A model generated the notes under the pieces. It was given only the letters and a program-made list of their open reading frames with translations. It ran no database searches and was not told where the DNA came from. A stretch of DNA of 64,000 nt. Origin: Bacteroidota bacterium. GTDB taxonomy: Bacteria; Bacteroidota; Bacteroidia; Flavobacteriales_D; Crocinitomicaceae. Both the position numbers and the translations under genes were made by a program. Positions within the stretch are counted from its first letter, which is position 1. Each line of letters opens with the position of its first letter. The stretch spans positions 992,001 through 1,056,000 of the forward strand of contig JASBTZ010000003.1 in the NCBI GenBank assembly GCA_030148165.1, written 5' to 3'. Shown piece by piece: positions 42,356 through 51,651 of the stretch.

Positions 42356-44146
42356 TTACTTGACCTTAATTATGGTCGCCATGTTACCTGCATATCCCAT
42401 ACCTTTGTATTTTCCAGCTATGCTTATGGTCGAACCAGGTCGAGCTTGTTTAATCAAAGACATTGCTTGCGACGATAAAACCGCCCCGGTACCTTGTATT
42501 GTCCTTGGTGCTCCTGAAACGGAAACTTCGTAAGAAGTTACACCAAATGTTGCTTTAAGCGGAATTTCGGGTGGATATTTCGCAAATAATCTATTCATAT
42601 TCTTAACTGCTGAAGATGAAACCACTTCACCTGTAGCTATAGTTCCAAGATACATCTGAGGTGCAGGCAAATTCATTACCCTATATTCAACAGTCTTCAA
42701 AGAAGCAGTTTTACCAGTCGCTGTATTCTTACCAGAAACTGAAAGTTTTGCAGTTCTACCAGTCGTAGTTGGTTTAACTATATATCCTGTTCCTGACTTA
42801 GAAATTGATACACCTTGACCGTTAAGACTTGTTTGATCATAACCCGATGCTGTTGCCTCAACGATGTTTGGATAACCTCTGTAAAGTACGTTCATCTCAG
42901 GTAGTTCGATTGAACCGGAAGGCTTCATAATAATAATATTATGTTTCCATGGCTGAATCTTTTTCACACCTGACTTATTTCTAATTGACACTGTACCTTC
43001 AACAGTCATTTCTGTACCGCCACCAGCTTTGAAATTAACATAACCAACTCCGTCACCAGGATATTTAACGTCACTTTCAATTCCTTCAGTTGTAAGAATT
43101 ACTTCCGGCTGATTATCTGAATCGAATGCTGCCATCATTACTCTAAGTTGAACTGAATCACCAGTGTTTGCCACAACAGGACCGTAAGCCAAAGGCATAA
43201 TCTTGTTAAAGCTATACTCACCGGTTGTAACCTTAGATTTCCACTGATCCAACGCAATTGATCTTGCCGTTAAAACGTGCTGTTGCATTGAAGATAATGA
43301 AGCGATAGCTGCTACCAATGGAGAGTGGTCAAATGTAGCTCCAACCCAATGTACATCCTTCACACCGTGAACATCAACACGTTCAGGTTTTGTTAGTTCA
43401 AGATACATTTTCTTCAGGTAAGCACCATCATCATTCTTATTGGCATCTGATTTTTCAATCATTTTTTCAACTGCGTCTTGCAACTTAAGATAGGACTCAA
43501 ACTTGTTGATTTCCTCGACTTTCATTTTGTACGTCTTTTCACCCCAGGTGTAATTCGCACACAATTCGATCAATTCTTTTCGGTAGTTATTAAAGTCTTT
43601 CCAAAGTTTAGCTCCTTCACCTTTAATGTTCTTAATATCACCACCTTCAGCCGTACCACAGATTATCTGCATTGGAATATCGTACTGATCCTTCGCCTGA
43701 ACAGCCATTAAGTGCATACGAGTTGGTAAACATTGTTCTTTCTTGTCGTATTTTGACCATAGGATTGTTTCTTCGTTATCCTTAGCCACTTTACTCATGT
43801 CTTCACCACTCTCAGTCAAAATTTTGATCTTTAAATCATCTAATTTTTTGACCATTTCACCAGTTAGCTTGTCGATTTCCTCCATTCGCTTAAGAACAAA
43901 ATCTAACTTCTCACGTTTTGCCTTATTCTCAGCGTCTTTCGGCGTGGTTTTTAGTTCTTCATCAACAGCTCCAATATAACTGTTACCAGTTGTTACCTGA
44001 GCCATGTTAGCTTTCTGGATATTTTCCTCAATTGCAACGAATGCATCAAGGACAGCTTTTGATACGTTTAGGGCCAGAAGTGCGGTAAGTACCAGGTACA
44101 TCATACCGATCATCTTCTGCCTCGGGGTTTCTTTTCCTCCTGCCAT
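42356..44146 (-). CDS. gldM: GldM, T9SS/gliding motor protein
   Basis: The 596-residue inner-membrane protein has one helix near the N-terminus (GMMYLVLTALLALNVSKAVLDAF). The large periplasmic region is made of the known GldM D1-D4 domains, including VHWVGATFDHSPLVAAIASL and ELPEMNVLYRGYPNIVEATASGYDQT. GldM dimers form the shaft through the 5-GldL:2-GldM motor. It sits in the canonical position between gldL and gldN, with 13 bases before gldN. Confidence 0.96.
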   Translation of the reverse strand: MAGGKETPRQKMIGMMYLVLTALLALNVSKAVLDAFVAIEENIQKANMAQVTTGNSYIGAVDEELKTTPKDAENKAKREKLDFVLKRMEEIDKLTGEMVKKLDDLKIKILTESGEDMSKVAKDNEETILWSKYDKKEQCLPTRMHLMAVQAKDQYDIPMQIICGTAEGGDIKNIKGEGAKLWKDFNNYRKELIELCANYTWGEKTYKMKVEEINKFESYLKLQDAVEKMIEKSDANKNDDGAYLKKMYLELTKPERVDVHGVKDVHWVGATFDHSPLVAAIASLSSMQQHVLTARSIALDQWKSKVTTGEYSFNKIMPLAYGPVVANTGDSVQLRVMMAAFDSDNQPEVILTTEGIESDVKYPGDGVGYVNFKAGGGTEMTVEGTVSIRNKSGVKKIQPWKHNIIIMKPSGSIELPEMNVLYRGYPNIVEATASGYDQTSLNGQGVSISKSGTGYIVKPTTTGRTAKLSVSGKNTATGKTASLKTVEYRVMNLPAPQMYLGTIATGEVVSSSAVKNMNRLFAKYPPEIPLKATFGVTSYEVSVSGAPRTIQGTGAVLSSQAMSLIKQARPGSTISIAGKYKGMGYAGNMATIIKVK

Positions 44147-44208
44147 GATTAATTAAATTTAATTGGTTATCAATTTATTTAATGTTCAATAACTGAATAG
44201 GCTTCAGC

Positions 44209-45015
44209 CTAATCTCTTGTTATTGTCATAGCTTTCAACATATTACCGTATACAGCGTTTAGATCTGTCAAGTTCTTAGACAACATTGACATGTTTTCTT
44301 TATACAATCTTGTATCTTCTACCGAATCAGAAAGATTCTTCATCATATCAGTAACTTGAGACTGGAATTTCTCAGTTGCTTCAAGATGAGCAGATGATCC
44401 TTTCAATTGTAATTCATAAACGTTGTTCAATGCTGCAAGATTCTTAGAAACTTTCTGCATTTGCTCTCCAAATGACTCACCTTCTGCCTGAGAAGAAGTC
44501 ATTCCCGAAATAGCTACTGAAGCTTTTTCGTAAGCGTCTGATAAAGAAGATACTCTATCTGAAGCTGCTTGCAGACTCTCTACATATGAATCTGTTGCTG
44601 CCACTGCGGTGGATACTTCTTTCAATTGAGCTGCGTTGTCTCCCAAATGACGCATTCCATCTCCGAGTCTTCCTAGTAGTTCACCATCAATTTTAGCTTC
44701 TTCGAGCATTTTGTCAATTTGATCAGTGATTCCTCCTTTTCCTGCACGACCTGCTTCTAGTGCATCCTGATCCAAATCATCAGAGTGTCCTAGTGCTAGT
44801 TCCGGATACACAAGCTCCCAGTTCGGGTCTTCGTGTATTGGTTCAAATGCTGAGAAGGCGAAGATTATCGCTTCGGTTCCCAATCCTGCAATAAGCATCG
44901 GTCCTGCTCCTGGCCAGTGCTGGATTTTGAAGAGTGCTCCAACGATTACTACTGAGGCACCAAATCCATATAATTTGGCCATAAACTTTTTCCATCCTTT
45001 ACTTCCTGGTTTCAT
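44209..45015 (-). CDS. gldL: GldL, proton-driven motor of the T9SS
   Basis: The 268-residue protein has two N-terminal transmembrane helices (about residues 13-29 and 37-57). GASVVIVGALFKIQHWPGAGPMLIAGLGTEAIIFAFSAFEP includes the conserved Lys and Glu thought to handle protons. A long cytoplasmic, helical, serine/alanine-rich tail (about residues 75-268) follows. GldL pentamers with GldM dimers convert proton motive force to rotation. It follows gldK by 57 bases. Confidence 0.95.
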   Translation of the reverse strand: MKPGSKGWKKFMAKLYGFGASVVIVGALFKIQHWPGAGPMLIAGLGTEAIIFAFSAFEPIHEDPNWELVYPELALGHSDDLDQDALEAGRAGKGGITDQIDKMLEEAKIDGELLGRLGDGMRHLGDNAAQLKEVSTAVAATDSYVESLQAASDRVSSLSDAYEKASVAISGMTSSQAEGESFGEQMQKVSKNLAALNNVYELQLKGSSAHLEATEKFQSQVTDMMKNLSDSVEDTRLYKENMSMLSKNLTDLNAVYGNMLKAMTITRD

Positions 45016-45072
45016 AGTTTTCCTTGTTTTTAGGTTTAATAATTAATAATACTACTTATGTTTGTTGTTATT

Positions 45073-46620
45073 CTAGCGAAGTTCTATATCGCTTCGAATT
45101 TCTTCACCACCTTCTTTTGTGAAATCTCTACCTCCACGTCCCAGGTGTGTCATTACGTTTCTGTATCCGATGTATGACTTAGCTGTATCCTGATACTCGA
45201 AAGTACGTGTACCATTTCTCAGATAGTAACCAATGTCCTTCCACGATCCTCCACGTATTACTTTACGTTTCATTGATGGTGGATCCCAATCCATTGCGTC
45301 ATAACGGTACTCCGTATTCAAATCATGTGAGAACTCATACATAGACTCATCGTAAGCTGTTTCGCACCACTCCGCTACGTTACCAGCCATACAATACAGA
45401 CCCCATCCGTTCGGGTTGTATGAGAATACCTTTACAGTATGGAAACCTCCATCTTCAAAGTATCTACCTCTCATCGGTTTGAAGTTTCCTAAGAAACAAC
45501 CGGACTCATTTCTAATATATGGTCCACCCCAAGGATATTGTGACATTTCAAGGTCACCTCTTGAAGCTCTCTCCCACTCAGCTTCAGTTGGCAATCTAAA
45601 GTCGTTCACAAAAAGGTCTCCCATTGCAACTAACCAGTTGTTTAATAATTGAGTTCTCCATACCGAGAATGCTTTTGCTTGAACCCATGTTACACCTACT
45701 ACAGGATAGTTATCGTAGGCAGGGTGCCAGAAATACATGTTCGTCATTGGATCATGGAACGAGTATGTGAAATCACGTACCCAGCACAAGGTATCCGGGT
45801 AAACATTGATCATCTCGTCAATAATGAATCGCTGACGGTTCGCATGTCCTCGTATTGCATTACTTTGACCCTTTTTGTTAACTCCATTACTTAAATCCAA
45901 ATCTTGACCTTGCGGCTCTTCGGTAAACGGATGTGGTGGAGTTTCAAGTTCTCTGTGCTCATCGACAAGTTTGTTTCCAAGGTTATCGTAAGCATTAGGC
46001 GTGATGTTGATTCTACCGCGTCGAGCTGCTTCTCTTAAATCAATCCAGTAGTATCTATACATAAGTTTACGCACATCTATTTCTCTTCGCTTATAATATC
46101 TTTGCGGCTGAGGATAGTACATGTCCGCTAAAAGAGGAACTAGATCCGGGTCATTATAATAGAACCTTCTATCCCAATTCAATGAGAAAACCGTACGGTT
46201 CATCTCTCTATCAGATGGATCGTACTCAACGTATTCCAATGCTCCCTCATCGAAATACAGATCTTCATAATTGATATATGAATCTGCTTCATCGTCTTCT
46301 TCAAGACCATAATAGATTTTATCTCTTGCGATTGAATCTCTAACCCAATGAACGAACTGACGATACTCGTTATTCGAGATCTCAGTTTGATCCATGTAGA
46401 AAGCCTGAACGGAAACCGCTCTCGCACGAGTTTGATGCAGGAATGGAACATCTCCATCATTCTCACCCATTTGGAATCCTCCCGATGGAATGTACACCAT
46501 TCCAAGAGGAATTTGCGGGTGATATACTGGTCTACCCAATACTCCAGTAAGATGCCCAGAACGTTGACTACAAGAAGCCAACGCAACACCTGCTAAAGCA
46601 AATAACAATAACTTTTTCAT
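45073..46620 (-). CDS. gldK: GldK lipoprotein, T9SS outer-membrane ring component
   Basis: The 515-residue lipoprotein (lipobox ALASC, Cys17) has a formylglycine-generating-enzyme-like (SUMF1/FGE) fold. It starts MVYIPSGGFQMGENDGDVPF and contains NYPVVGVTWVQAKAFSVWR, FRLPTEAEWERASRGDLEMSQYPWG and GNVAEWCETAYDESMYEF. GldK anchors the ring with GldN on the outer membrane's inner face. It is the first gene of gldKLMN and is preceded by the PorP/SprF-type gene on the same strand. Confidence 0.95.
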   Translation of the reverse strand: MKKLLLFALAGVALASCSQRSGHLTGVLGRPVYHPQIPLGMVYIPSGGFQMGENDGDVPFLHQTRARAVSVQAFYMDQTEISNNEYRQFVHWVRDSIARDKIYYGLEEDDEADSYINYEDLYFDEGALEYVEYDPSDREMNRTVFSLNWDRRFYYNDPDLVPLLADMYYPQPQRYYKRREIDVRKLMYRYYWIDLREAARRGRINITPNAYDNLGNKLVDEHRELETPPHPFTEEPQGQDLDLSNGVNKKGQSNAIRGHANRQRFIIDEMINVYPDTLCWVRDFTYSFHDPMTNMYFWHPAYDNYPVVGVTWVQAKAFSVWRTQLLNNWLVAMGDLFVNDFRLPTEAEWERASRGDLEMSQYPWGGPYIRNESGCFLGNFKPMRGRYFEDGGFHTVKVFSYNPNGWGLYCMAGNVAEWCETAYDESMYEFSHDLNTEYRYDAMDWDPPSMKRKVIRGGSWKDIGYYLRNGTRTFEYQDTAKSYIGYRNVMTHLGRGGRDFTKEGGEEIRSDIELR

Positions 46621-46736
46621 TCTACCTCGTTTTTATCTTCCGGATATCTATATTAACAGTTTACAGGATCAATATGTTTTCGATATAACGGAATCTTCGC
46701 AAAGATGGTTACAAATATTTTAAAAAAAATTAAATT

Positions 46737-47723
46737 TTACAACCACCTAGGGTGTTTCGATTTCTGTATAGGTATGGGCGGAAGATAGTAACAATACTTC
46801 AATAAAATCTCGTGAGATCCTTTCGAAATATTCGATAATTGATTGATCGTAATATCATACGAATATCCAACCAACAATCTATCTAACGGTCCGCCTGTCC
46901 CCATTAATTTACCAGGTTTAGCACCCAGCATAACAGCAATCGCGTCACTTGTTCTATATGTTAATCCCCCATATGCTGCATCATCCCAGATGAAGCGGGC
47001 ATTAATGTCTGCAGATAATTTTACCATATCTGTGCGAAGCAGCACATTTCCTTCAATGTCACCGTTCGTCATAACATCCTGATATTTATAACCTCCCATT
47101 ACATAATAATGTCTTGCAGAGTTATAAGTTATTGGATTCGTAGACCCGTTGATCGCTCCATCAGCCTCGAATGTTGAAGCCGGAAGATGCGTCGACGAAA
47201 TCCCCGCATAGTATCCTTGCACACCTTTAAAGTATAGTCCAAAGTTTACATCCAGTTCTGTTGAACCGAATCCTGTTGGTAAAGTCGGGTCATTCATCGT
47301 TTGTGGTGGAATCCAAGTAGGATCCATTCCAAAGTTCTGAATTCCAAGACCTACCCCAACCCCCAGAGTTCCTGTTCCTTGAAATACAATGGGATAAGAG
47401 TAATTAAGTAACACATTGTTTTGTCTCGTAAAACCTATCGCATCGTGATAGAATGAAATTCCAATTCCACCCGGAATAAATCTATCCAACTTAGCTGCTA
47501 CATTAAAGACAGCTGAGTTCGGAGCGCCGTTAACCTTATCCCATTGATTACGATATACTGATGTTGCACATATTCCGTCTCTCGCGATATCCATTCCAGT
47601 TTGACCTGGGTTCAAGCTCATTTTATCAAATATGAAATGAGTCAACAGTTTATCCTGCTGAGCCATCGCTCCGTTCCCAAGTGTTATCGCTGTAAGTGAA
47701 AGAAATAGTAGTTTCTTCTTCAT
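46737..47723 (-). CDS. PorP/SprF-family type IX secretion outer-membrane protein
   Basis: About 328 residues from the ATG at 47723 with a signal peptide (AMAQ). The family pattern includes NPGQTGMDIARDGICATSVYRNQW near the start, GGIGISFYHDAIGF and LNYSYPI. The C-terminal block GSHEILLKYCYYLPPIPIQK with a closing charged tail PRWL is typical. PorP/SprF proteins are beta-barrels that anchor individual T9SS substrates or partners (SprF with SprB). Many genomes carry several copies next to gldK, so substrate specificity cannot be stated. It is followed by gldK after 116 bases. Confidence 0.9.
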   Translation of the reverse strand: MKKKLLFLSLTAITLGNGAMAQQDKLLTHFIFDKMSLNPGQTGMDIARDGICATSVYRNQWDKVNGAPNSAVFNVAAKLDRFIPGGIGISFYHDAIGFTRQNNVLLNYSYPIVFQGTGTLGVGVGLGIQNFGMDPTWIPPQTMNDPTLPTGFGSTELDVNFGLYFKGVQGYYAGISSTHLPASTFEADGAINGSTNPITYNSARHYYVMGGYKYQDVMTNGDIEGNVLLRTDMVKLSADINARFIWDDAAYGGLTYRTSDAIAVMLGAKPGKLMGTGGPLDRLLVGYSYDITINQLSNISKGSHEILLKYCYYLPPIPIQKSKHPRWL

Positions 47724-47891
47724 ATACAAAGTATGTTTCCTTGCTTTAGTTACTTAACAATAGGGTGTAATTTACCCTTAATTTAAGCGACTAAAATAAG
47801 TAAATTTCATTTAGAAAGTAAATTTTATTCTAACAATGTTAAAAAATTCATCGATCATGCTTAATTCGGTACAATCTAACACACATCATGA

Positions 47892-49043
47892 TCAACTAAG
47901 TTTTTGTAAGGTCTTCCACCAAAGATCCGGTATATTATTTTCGATAGCTCGCTGATAATCATCGTAATCACAAGGGACCATGTGATGTCTCTCATACTTC
48001 TCCTGCTCACCACTTTTATAGCTCACTTCCAACCACCATCTACCCGACTTCTCACTTTTATAAAATACCAGATCATCCTCAAATTCATCCAGGTGTACGT
48101 GGAATTTCTTGTAATTCATTTTGCTTCCAATTGGAAAATCCCCAACTCGTTGGGCTACACCATCTATAAAGTACCAGATTATCTGGGCCAATAATGACGC
48201 TGAGTGACTATTATGAGAAGGGTTCACATTAAATATTCCCATGCAGGACATTTTATCACTGATGCCGGCATATTTTGCAACTTGACATATTTGATCAGAC
48301 TTAAATCCATTGGGTTGGTGATAAACGTTGTTATCCGTCTCGGTCGATTTAATAGAATCGAAATCCACTGTTAGCAGATCAGCATTGCGCAAATGTGGCT
48401 CAGCTCGCTTGAAATCCTGATTAAACTCACCCAGTCTGCAAATATCAAAGTACAATTTTTCAAACAGATCTATTTCCTTCTTAGCAACCAGCGGTCTTTG
48501 CATTCCGACGTTTGCATAGTTGAACAGGTAACACGGCCTTTGCATCAGTAAGTGACTTACGTAGGCGTTTGCTTTTACAGGCGAATCAGGATCGCCCACA
48601 TTCAAAGCGTGATCTATTGCACAAATATTGATAGTCCTTTCCAAATTTTCAAATGAACTATAACAAGCCATTGTGATATCCTGAGATCCTCCAATTATCA
48701 CCGGTATAACATCTTTCTTGATCAATTCAGAAATAGATTGACTCAATGCAAAGTAGGTATCCTCTATCTTCTCACCTGCCTGAATCGTACCCAGATCATA
48801 AATCTTAAAATCCCAAGCATCGCCCCGGTGAAGTCGGTAAAGTTGTTTTCGAAACGAATCTTTTGCTTTATCAGAAATCTGCATTTCTGAGTTACGGTAC
48901 TCCGGAACATGAATGATAGCAATCCCCGCCTTATCAATTTCCGGAAATCCGGAACTGTCGTTCGCCTCAATGAACGAGCTTAGTTCGTTATCGATCGATT
49001 CGAATTCCGGAACCTGAGAAAAATAAATTGAAATATCTTTCAT
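47892..49043 (-). CDS. Arginase-superfamily protein lacking the usual metal ligands
   Basis: The 383-residue protein has the ureohydrolase fold order, but the manganese ligand motifs are changed. GGDHS appears as GGSQDI, DAHxDxR as IDHALNVGDP, and SxDxDxxDP as TVDFDSIKST. Remaining elements include GIAIIHVPEYR and SCMGIFNVNPSHNSHSASL. It is therefore probably not an active arginase or formimidoylglutamase. The gene lies between topA and the PorP/SprF-gldKLMN cluster, a conserved Bacteroidota neighbourhood. That suggests a T9SS-linked or structural role rather than arginine breakdown. Confidence 0.8.
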   Translation of the reverse strand: MKDISIYFSQVPEFESIDNELSSFIEANDSSGFPEIDKAGIAIIHVPEYRNSEMQISDKAKDSFRKQLYRLHRGDAWDFKIYDLGTIQAGEKIEDTYFALSQSISELIKKDVIPVIIGGSQDITMACYSSFENLERTINICAIDHALNVGDPDSPVKANAYVSHLLMQRPCYLFNYANVGMQRPLVAKKEIDLFEKLYFDICRLGEFNQDFKRAEPHLRNADLLTVDFDSIKSTETDNNVYHQPNGFKSDQICQVAKYAGISDKMSCMGIFNVNPSHNSHSASLLAQIIWYFIDGVAQRVGDFPIGSKMNYKKFHVHLDEFEDDLVFYKSEKSGRWWLEVSYKSGEQEKYERHHMVPCDYDDYQRAIENNIPDLWWKTLQKLS

Positions 49044-49131
49044 TAGCTGTGAGCTTTAGTCAAAGCTAATGTAAATTAAGTCCACCATGATAATCGATCT
49101 AACTAAGAAATTCAAGGCAGTTCGTTAATAA

Positions 49132-51444
49132 CTATGATTTCTTCTTAGCGCCTTTCTTTGTGCTAGGCTGATTCTCTGCTATATCGAGACATTCCTGGAG
49201 TGTCAATTCCTCCGGCTTAACATCCTTTGGTAATCGAAAGTTCTTTTTACCAATTTTCAGATATGGCCCCCAGCGACCATTCAACAACTGCACATCTTCG
49301 TTCTCTTCGAATTGTTTAATAATTCGCTTGGAGTCCGCTTCTTTCTTCAGTTTGATCAACTCTATCGCTTCTTCCAAAGTGATGGTCATAGGATCCTGTT
49401 CCTTTGGTATAGATGCAAACAGCTTACCCTGCTGCACGTAAGGACCAAATCGACCGACATTTGCCTTGATCGGTTGATTTTCGTGTTCGCCTAAAGTCCT
49501 AGGAAGCTTAAATAGTTCGAGTGCTTCTTCCAGTGTAATGGTATTGATCGACTGTGTACCTCTCAACGATGCAAATTCCGGCTTTTCTCCATCTTCCTGC
49601 TCATCTCCGATCTGAATCATAGGACCAAACCTTCCTATACGTGCGATAACTTTTCGACCGCTTTTCGGGTGAGTCCCGAGCTCACGCTCTCCGGTTACGC
49701 GTTCTGAATGTTCAAGGGTATCCTCTACTTTATGATGGAAAGGACCATAGAAGCTCTCGAGCATCTTTGTCCACTCAACCATGCCCTTTGCGATCTCGTC
49801 AAACTCTTTTTCAACCTGTGCGGTAAAATTATAGTCCATGATATGCTCAAAATGCTCCATGAGGAATTCTGTTACAACTATACCAATATCTGTTGGTGCG
49901 AGCTTATTCGTTTCTCTACCTGTAATCTCTGTAAGCGTTTCTTTGTTTATTTCACCTCCCTTGAGAGTCCACTTATCATACTGACGTTCTACACCTTCTC
50001 TTTGAGGCTTTTCAACATACCCTCTTTTTTGAATGGTGGAAATAGTCGGAGCATATGTAGATGGTCGCCCTATTCCAAGGCTTTCCAATTTCTTCACTAA
50101 AGATGCCTCTACATATCTTGCCGGTGGTCTTGAAAAACGTTGTGTTGCATTTAGTTCATCTAACGCAACCGTTTCCCCTTCCTCGACAGCAGGGAGTAAT
50201 CCAGAATCAACATCTCTATCTTCTTCTTCCAGATTGCTCTCCAGATAGACCTTCAAAAATCCATCAAATTTCACAACCTCTCCTTTTGAAATAAACTTAT
50301 CATCCAGCTCATTTGCGCCAATCTTAACCGTTGTTCTTTCAAGCTGCGCATCAGACATTTGTGATGAAATTGCTCTTTTCCAAATCAGGTCATAGAGCTT
50401 AACCTCATCATTTTCACCTTCAATTCCATGTACTGAGAAATCAGTTGGGCGAATCGCCTCGTGGGCTTCTTGTGCACCAGAATTCTTTGTTTTGTATTGC
50501 TGTGGACTAGAATACTCTTCACCGTAGGCCTTCTTAATCTCAGCTTTCGCTCCGTTAATAGCAGTTTCGGATAAGTTCACTGAATCTGTTCTCATGTAGG
50601 TAATCTTACCTGATTCATACAAACGTTGCGCTACCGACATTGTTCTGGTAACCGAGAAACCAAGTTTTAAACTCGCTTCCTGTTGAAGCGTCGATGTCGT
50701 GAAAGGTGCGACCGGTTTTTTGGTGGCGGGTTTCTTCTCCACATTTAGAACAGTGAATGTGGCGCCGTTACATTTACTCAGTATTTCTTCTACTTCTGAT
50801 TCACTTTCAATGTTTCGACTAATATCGGATTTTAACGTTCCGTTCTTCGAGTTGAAAAAGCCGCCAATTTTGTAATAACTCTCAATATTAAATGCCTGAA
50901 TTTCTTTTTCACGTTCAACGATTAACCTAACTGCAACCGATTGAACCCGACCCGCCGAAAGACTTGGTTTAACCTTCCGCCAGAGAACCGGCGATAATTC
51001 AAATCCAACCAGTCGATCTAAAATTCTCCTTGCTTGTTGAGCATTTACCAATTTGCTATCGATCTCTCGTGGAGATTCAATTGCTTTGGTAATCGCGGAT
51101 TTAGTTATTTCGTTAAAAGTGATACGCTTGGTTTTCTTCTTATCGAGCCCTAAAGTCTCGAATAAATGCCAGGATATCGCTTCTCCTTCGCGGTCCTCAT
51201 CCGTTGCTAACCATACCATCTCGGCTTCTTTAGCTAACTTCTTTAATTCCGCAACAATTTGTTTCTTATCCGGTGAGACGATATAATTCGGTGCGAAATT
51301 GTTTTCTATATCGATCGCAACTCCTTTTTTAGCGAGATCCCTTACGTGCCCAAAGCTTGATTTAACAATGAAATCTTTTCCAAGATAACCTTCAATTGTT
51401 TTTGCTTTTGCCGGGGACTCTACAATTACTAAGTTTTTAGCCAT
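49132..51444 (-). CDS. topA: DNA topoisomerase I
   Basis: The 770-residue type IA topoisomerase relaxes negative supercoils. TOPRIM: VIVESPAKAKTIEGYLG, LATDEDREGEAISWHL. Active tyrosine: KITYMRTDSVNLS. Conserved: SAGRVQSVAVRLIVEREKEI. The C-terminal region lacks four-cysteine zinc ribbons. It carries three short glycine/aromatic repeats (GRFGPMIQIG, GRFGPYVQQG, GRWGPYLKIG), the Toprim_Crpt type common in Bacteroidota. It is transcribed from 51444 by the minus-strand promoter at 51470-51501. Confidence 0.96.
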   Translation of the reverse strand: MAKNLVIVESPAKAKTIEGYLGKDFIVKSSFGHVRDLAKKGVAIDIENNFAPNYIVSPDKKQIVAELKKLAKEAEMVWLATDEDREGEAISWHLFETLGLDKKKTKRITFNEITKSAITKAIESPREIDSKLVNAQQARRILDRLVGFELSPVLWRKVKPSLSAGRVQSVAVRLIVEREKEIQAFNIESYYKIGGFFNSKNGTLKSDISRNIESESEVEEILSKCNGATFTVLNVEKKPATKKPVAPFTTSTLQQEASLKLGFSVTRTMSVAQRLYESGKITYMRTDSVNLSETAINGAKAEIKKAYGEEYSSPQQYKTKNSGAQEAHEAIRPTDFSVHGIEGENDEVKLYDLIWKRAISSQMSDAQLERTTVKIGANELDDKFISKGEVVKFDGFLKVYLESNLEEEDRDVDSGLLPAVEEGETVALDELNATQRFSRPPARYVEASLVKKLESLGIGRPSTYAPTISTIQKRGYVEKPQREGVERQYDKWTLKGGEINKETLTEITGRETNKLAPTDIGIVVTEFLMEHFEHIMDYNFTAQVEKEFDEIAKGMVEWTKMLESFYGPFHHKVEDTLEHSERVTGERELGTHPKSGRKVIARIGRFGPMIQIGDEQEDGEKPEFASLRGTQSINTITLEEALELFKLPRTLGEHENQPIKANVGRFGPYVQQGKLFASIPKEQDPMTITLEEAIELIKLKKEADSKRIIKQFEENEDVQLLNGRWGPYLKIGKKNFRLPKDVKPEELTLQECLDIAENQPSTKKGAKKKS

Positions 51445-51469
51445 GATCTAGTTTGATTGGATGAGGGTG

Positions 51470-51501
51470 CAAAAATAAGCGTAAATAATTGCAATAGTCA
51501 A
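51470..51501 (-). promoter_or_regulatory. Bacteroidota-type promoter for topA
   Basis: Minus-strand TTG (51499-51501), a 21-base spacer and TATTTTTG (51470-51477), an exact TAnnTTTG match. The topA start is 26 bases downstream. It is divergent from the miaB promoter. Confidence 0.75.
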
Positions 51502-51604
51502 CGTCTAACCACAAGAAAAAGTTACATGACACCTTATTATATATATTCTTTAACCATAGGTTAAAGGAATTTTTATTTTTTTATAATAATAAAAGCATGA
51601 CATT

Positions 51605-51634
51605 TTGACACCCTTGTTAAAAAGCTTATTTTTG
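51605..51634 (+). promoter_or_regulatory. Bacteroidota-type promoter for miaB operon
   Basis: TTG (51605-51607), a 19-base spacer, TATTTTTG (51627-51634), an exact TAnnTTTG element. The start codon at 51652 is 17 bases beyond, giving a short leader. Confidence 0.78.
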
Positions 51635-51651
51635 CATTCGCACTAATTTTT

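Noticed and set aside
47892-49043. Active formimidoylglutamase or arginase
   Set aside because: Manganese-binding motifs are replaced, so I call it a superfamily member without the activity.
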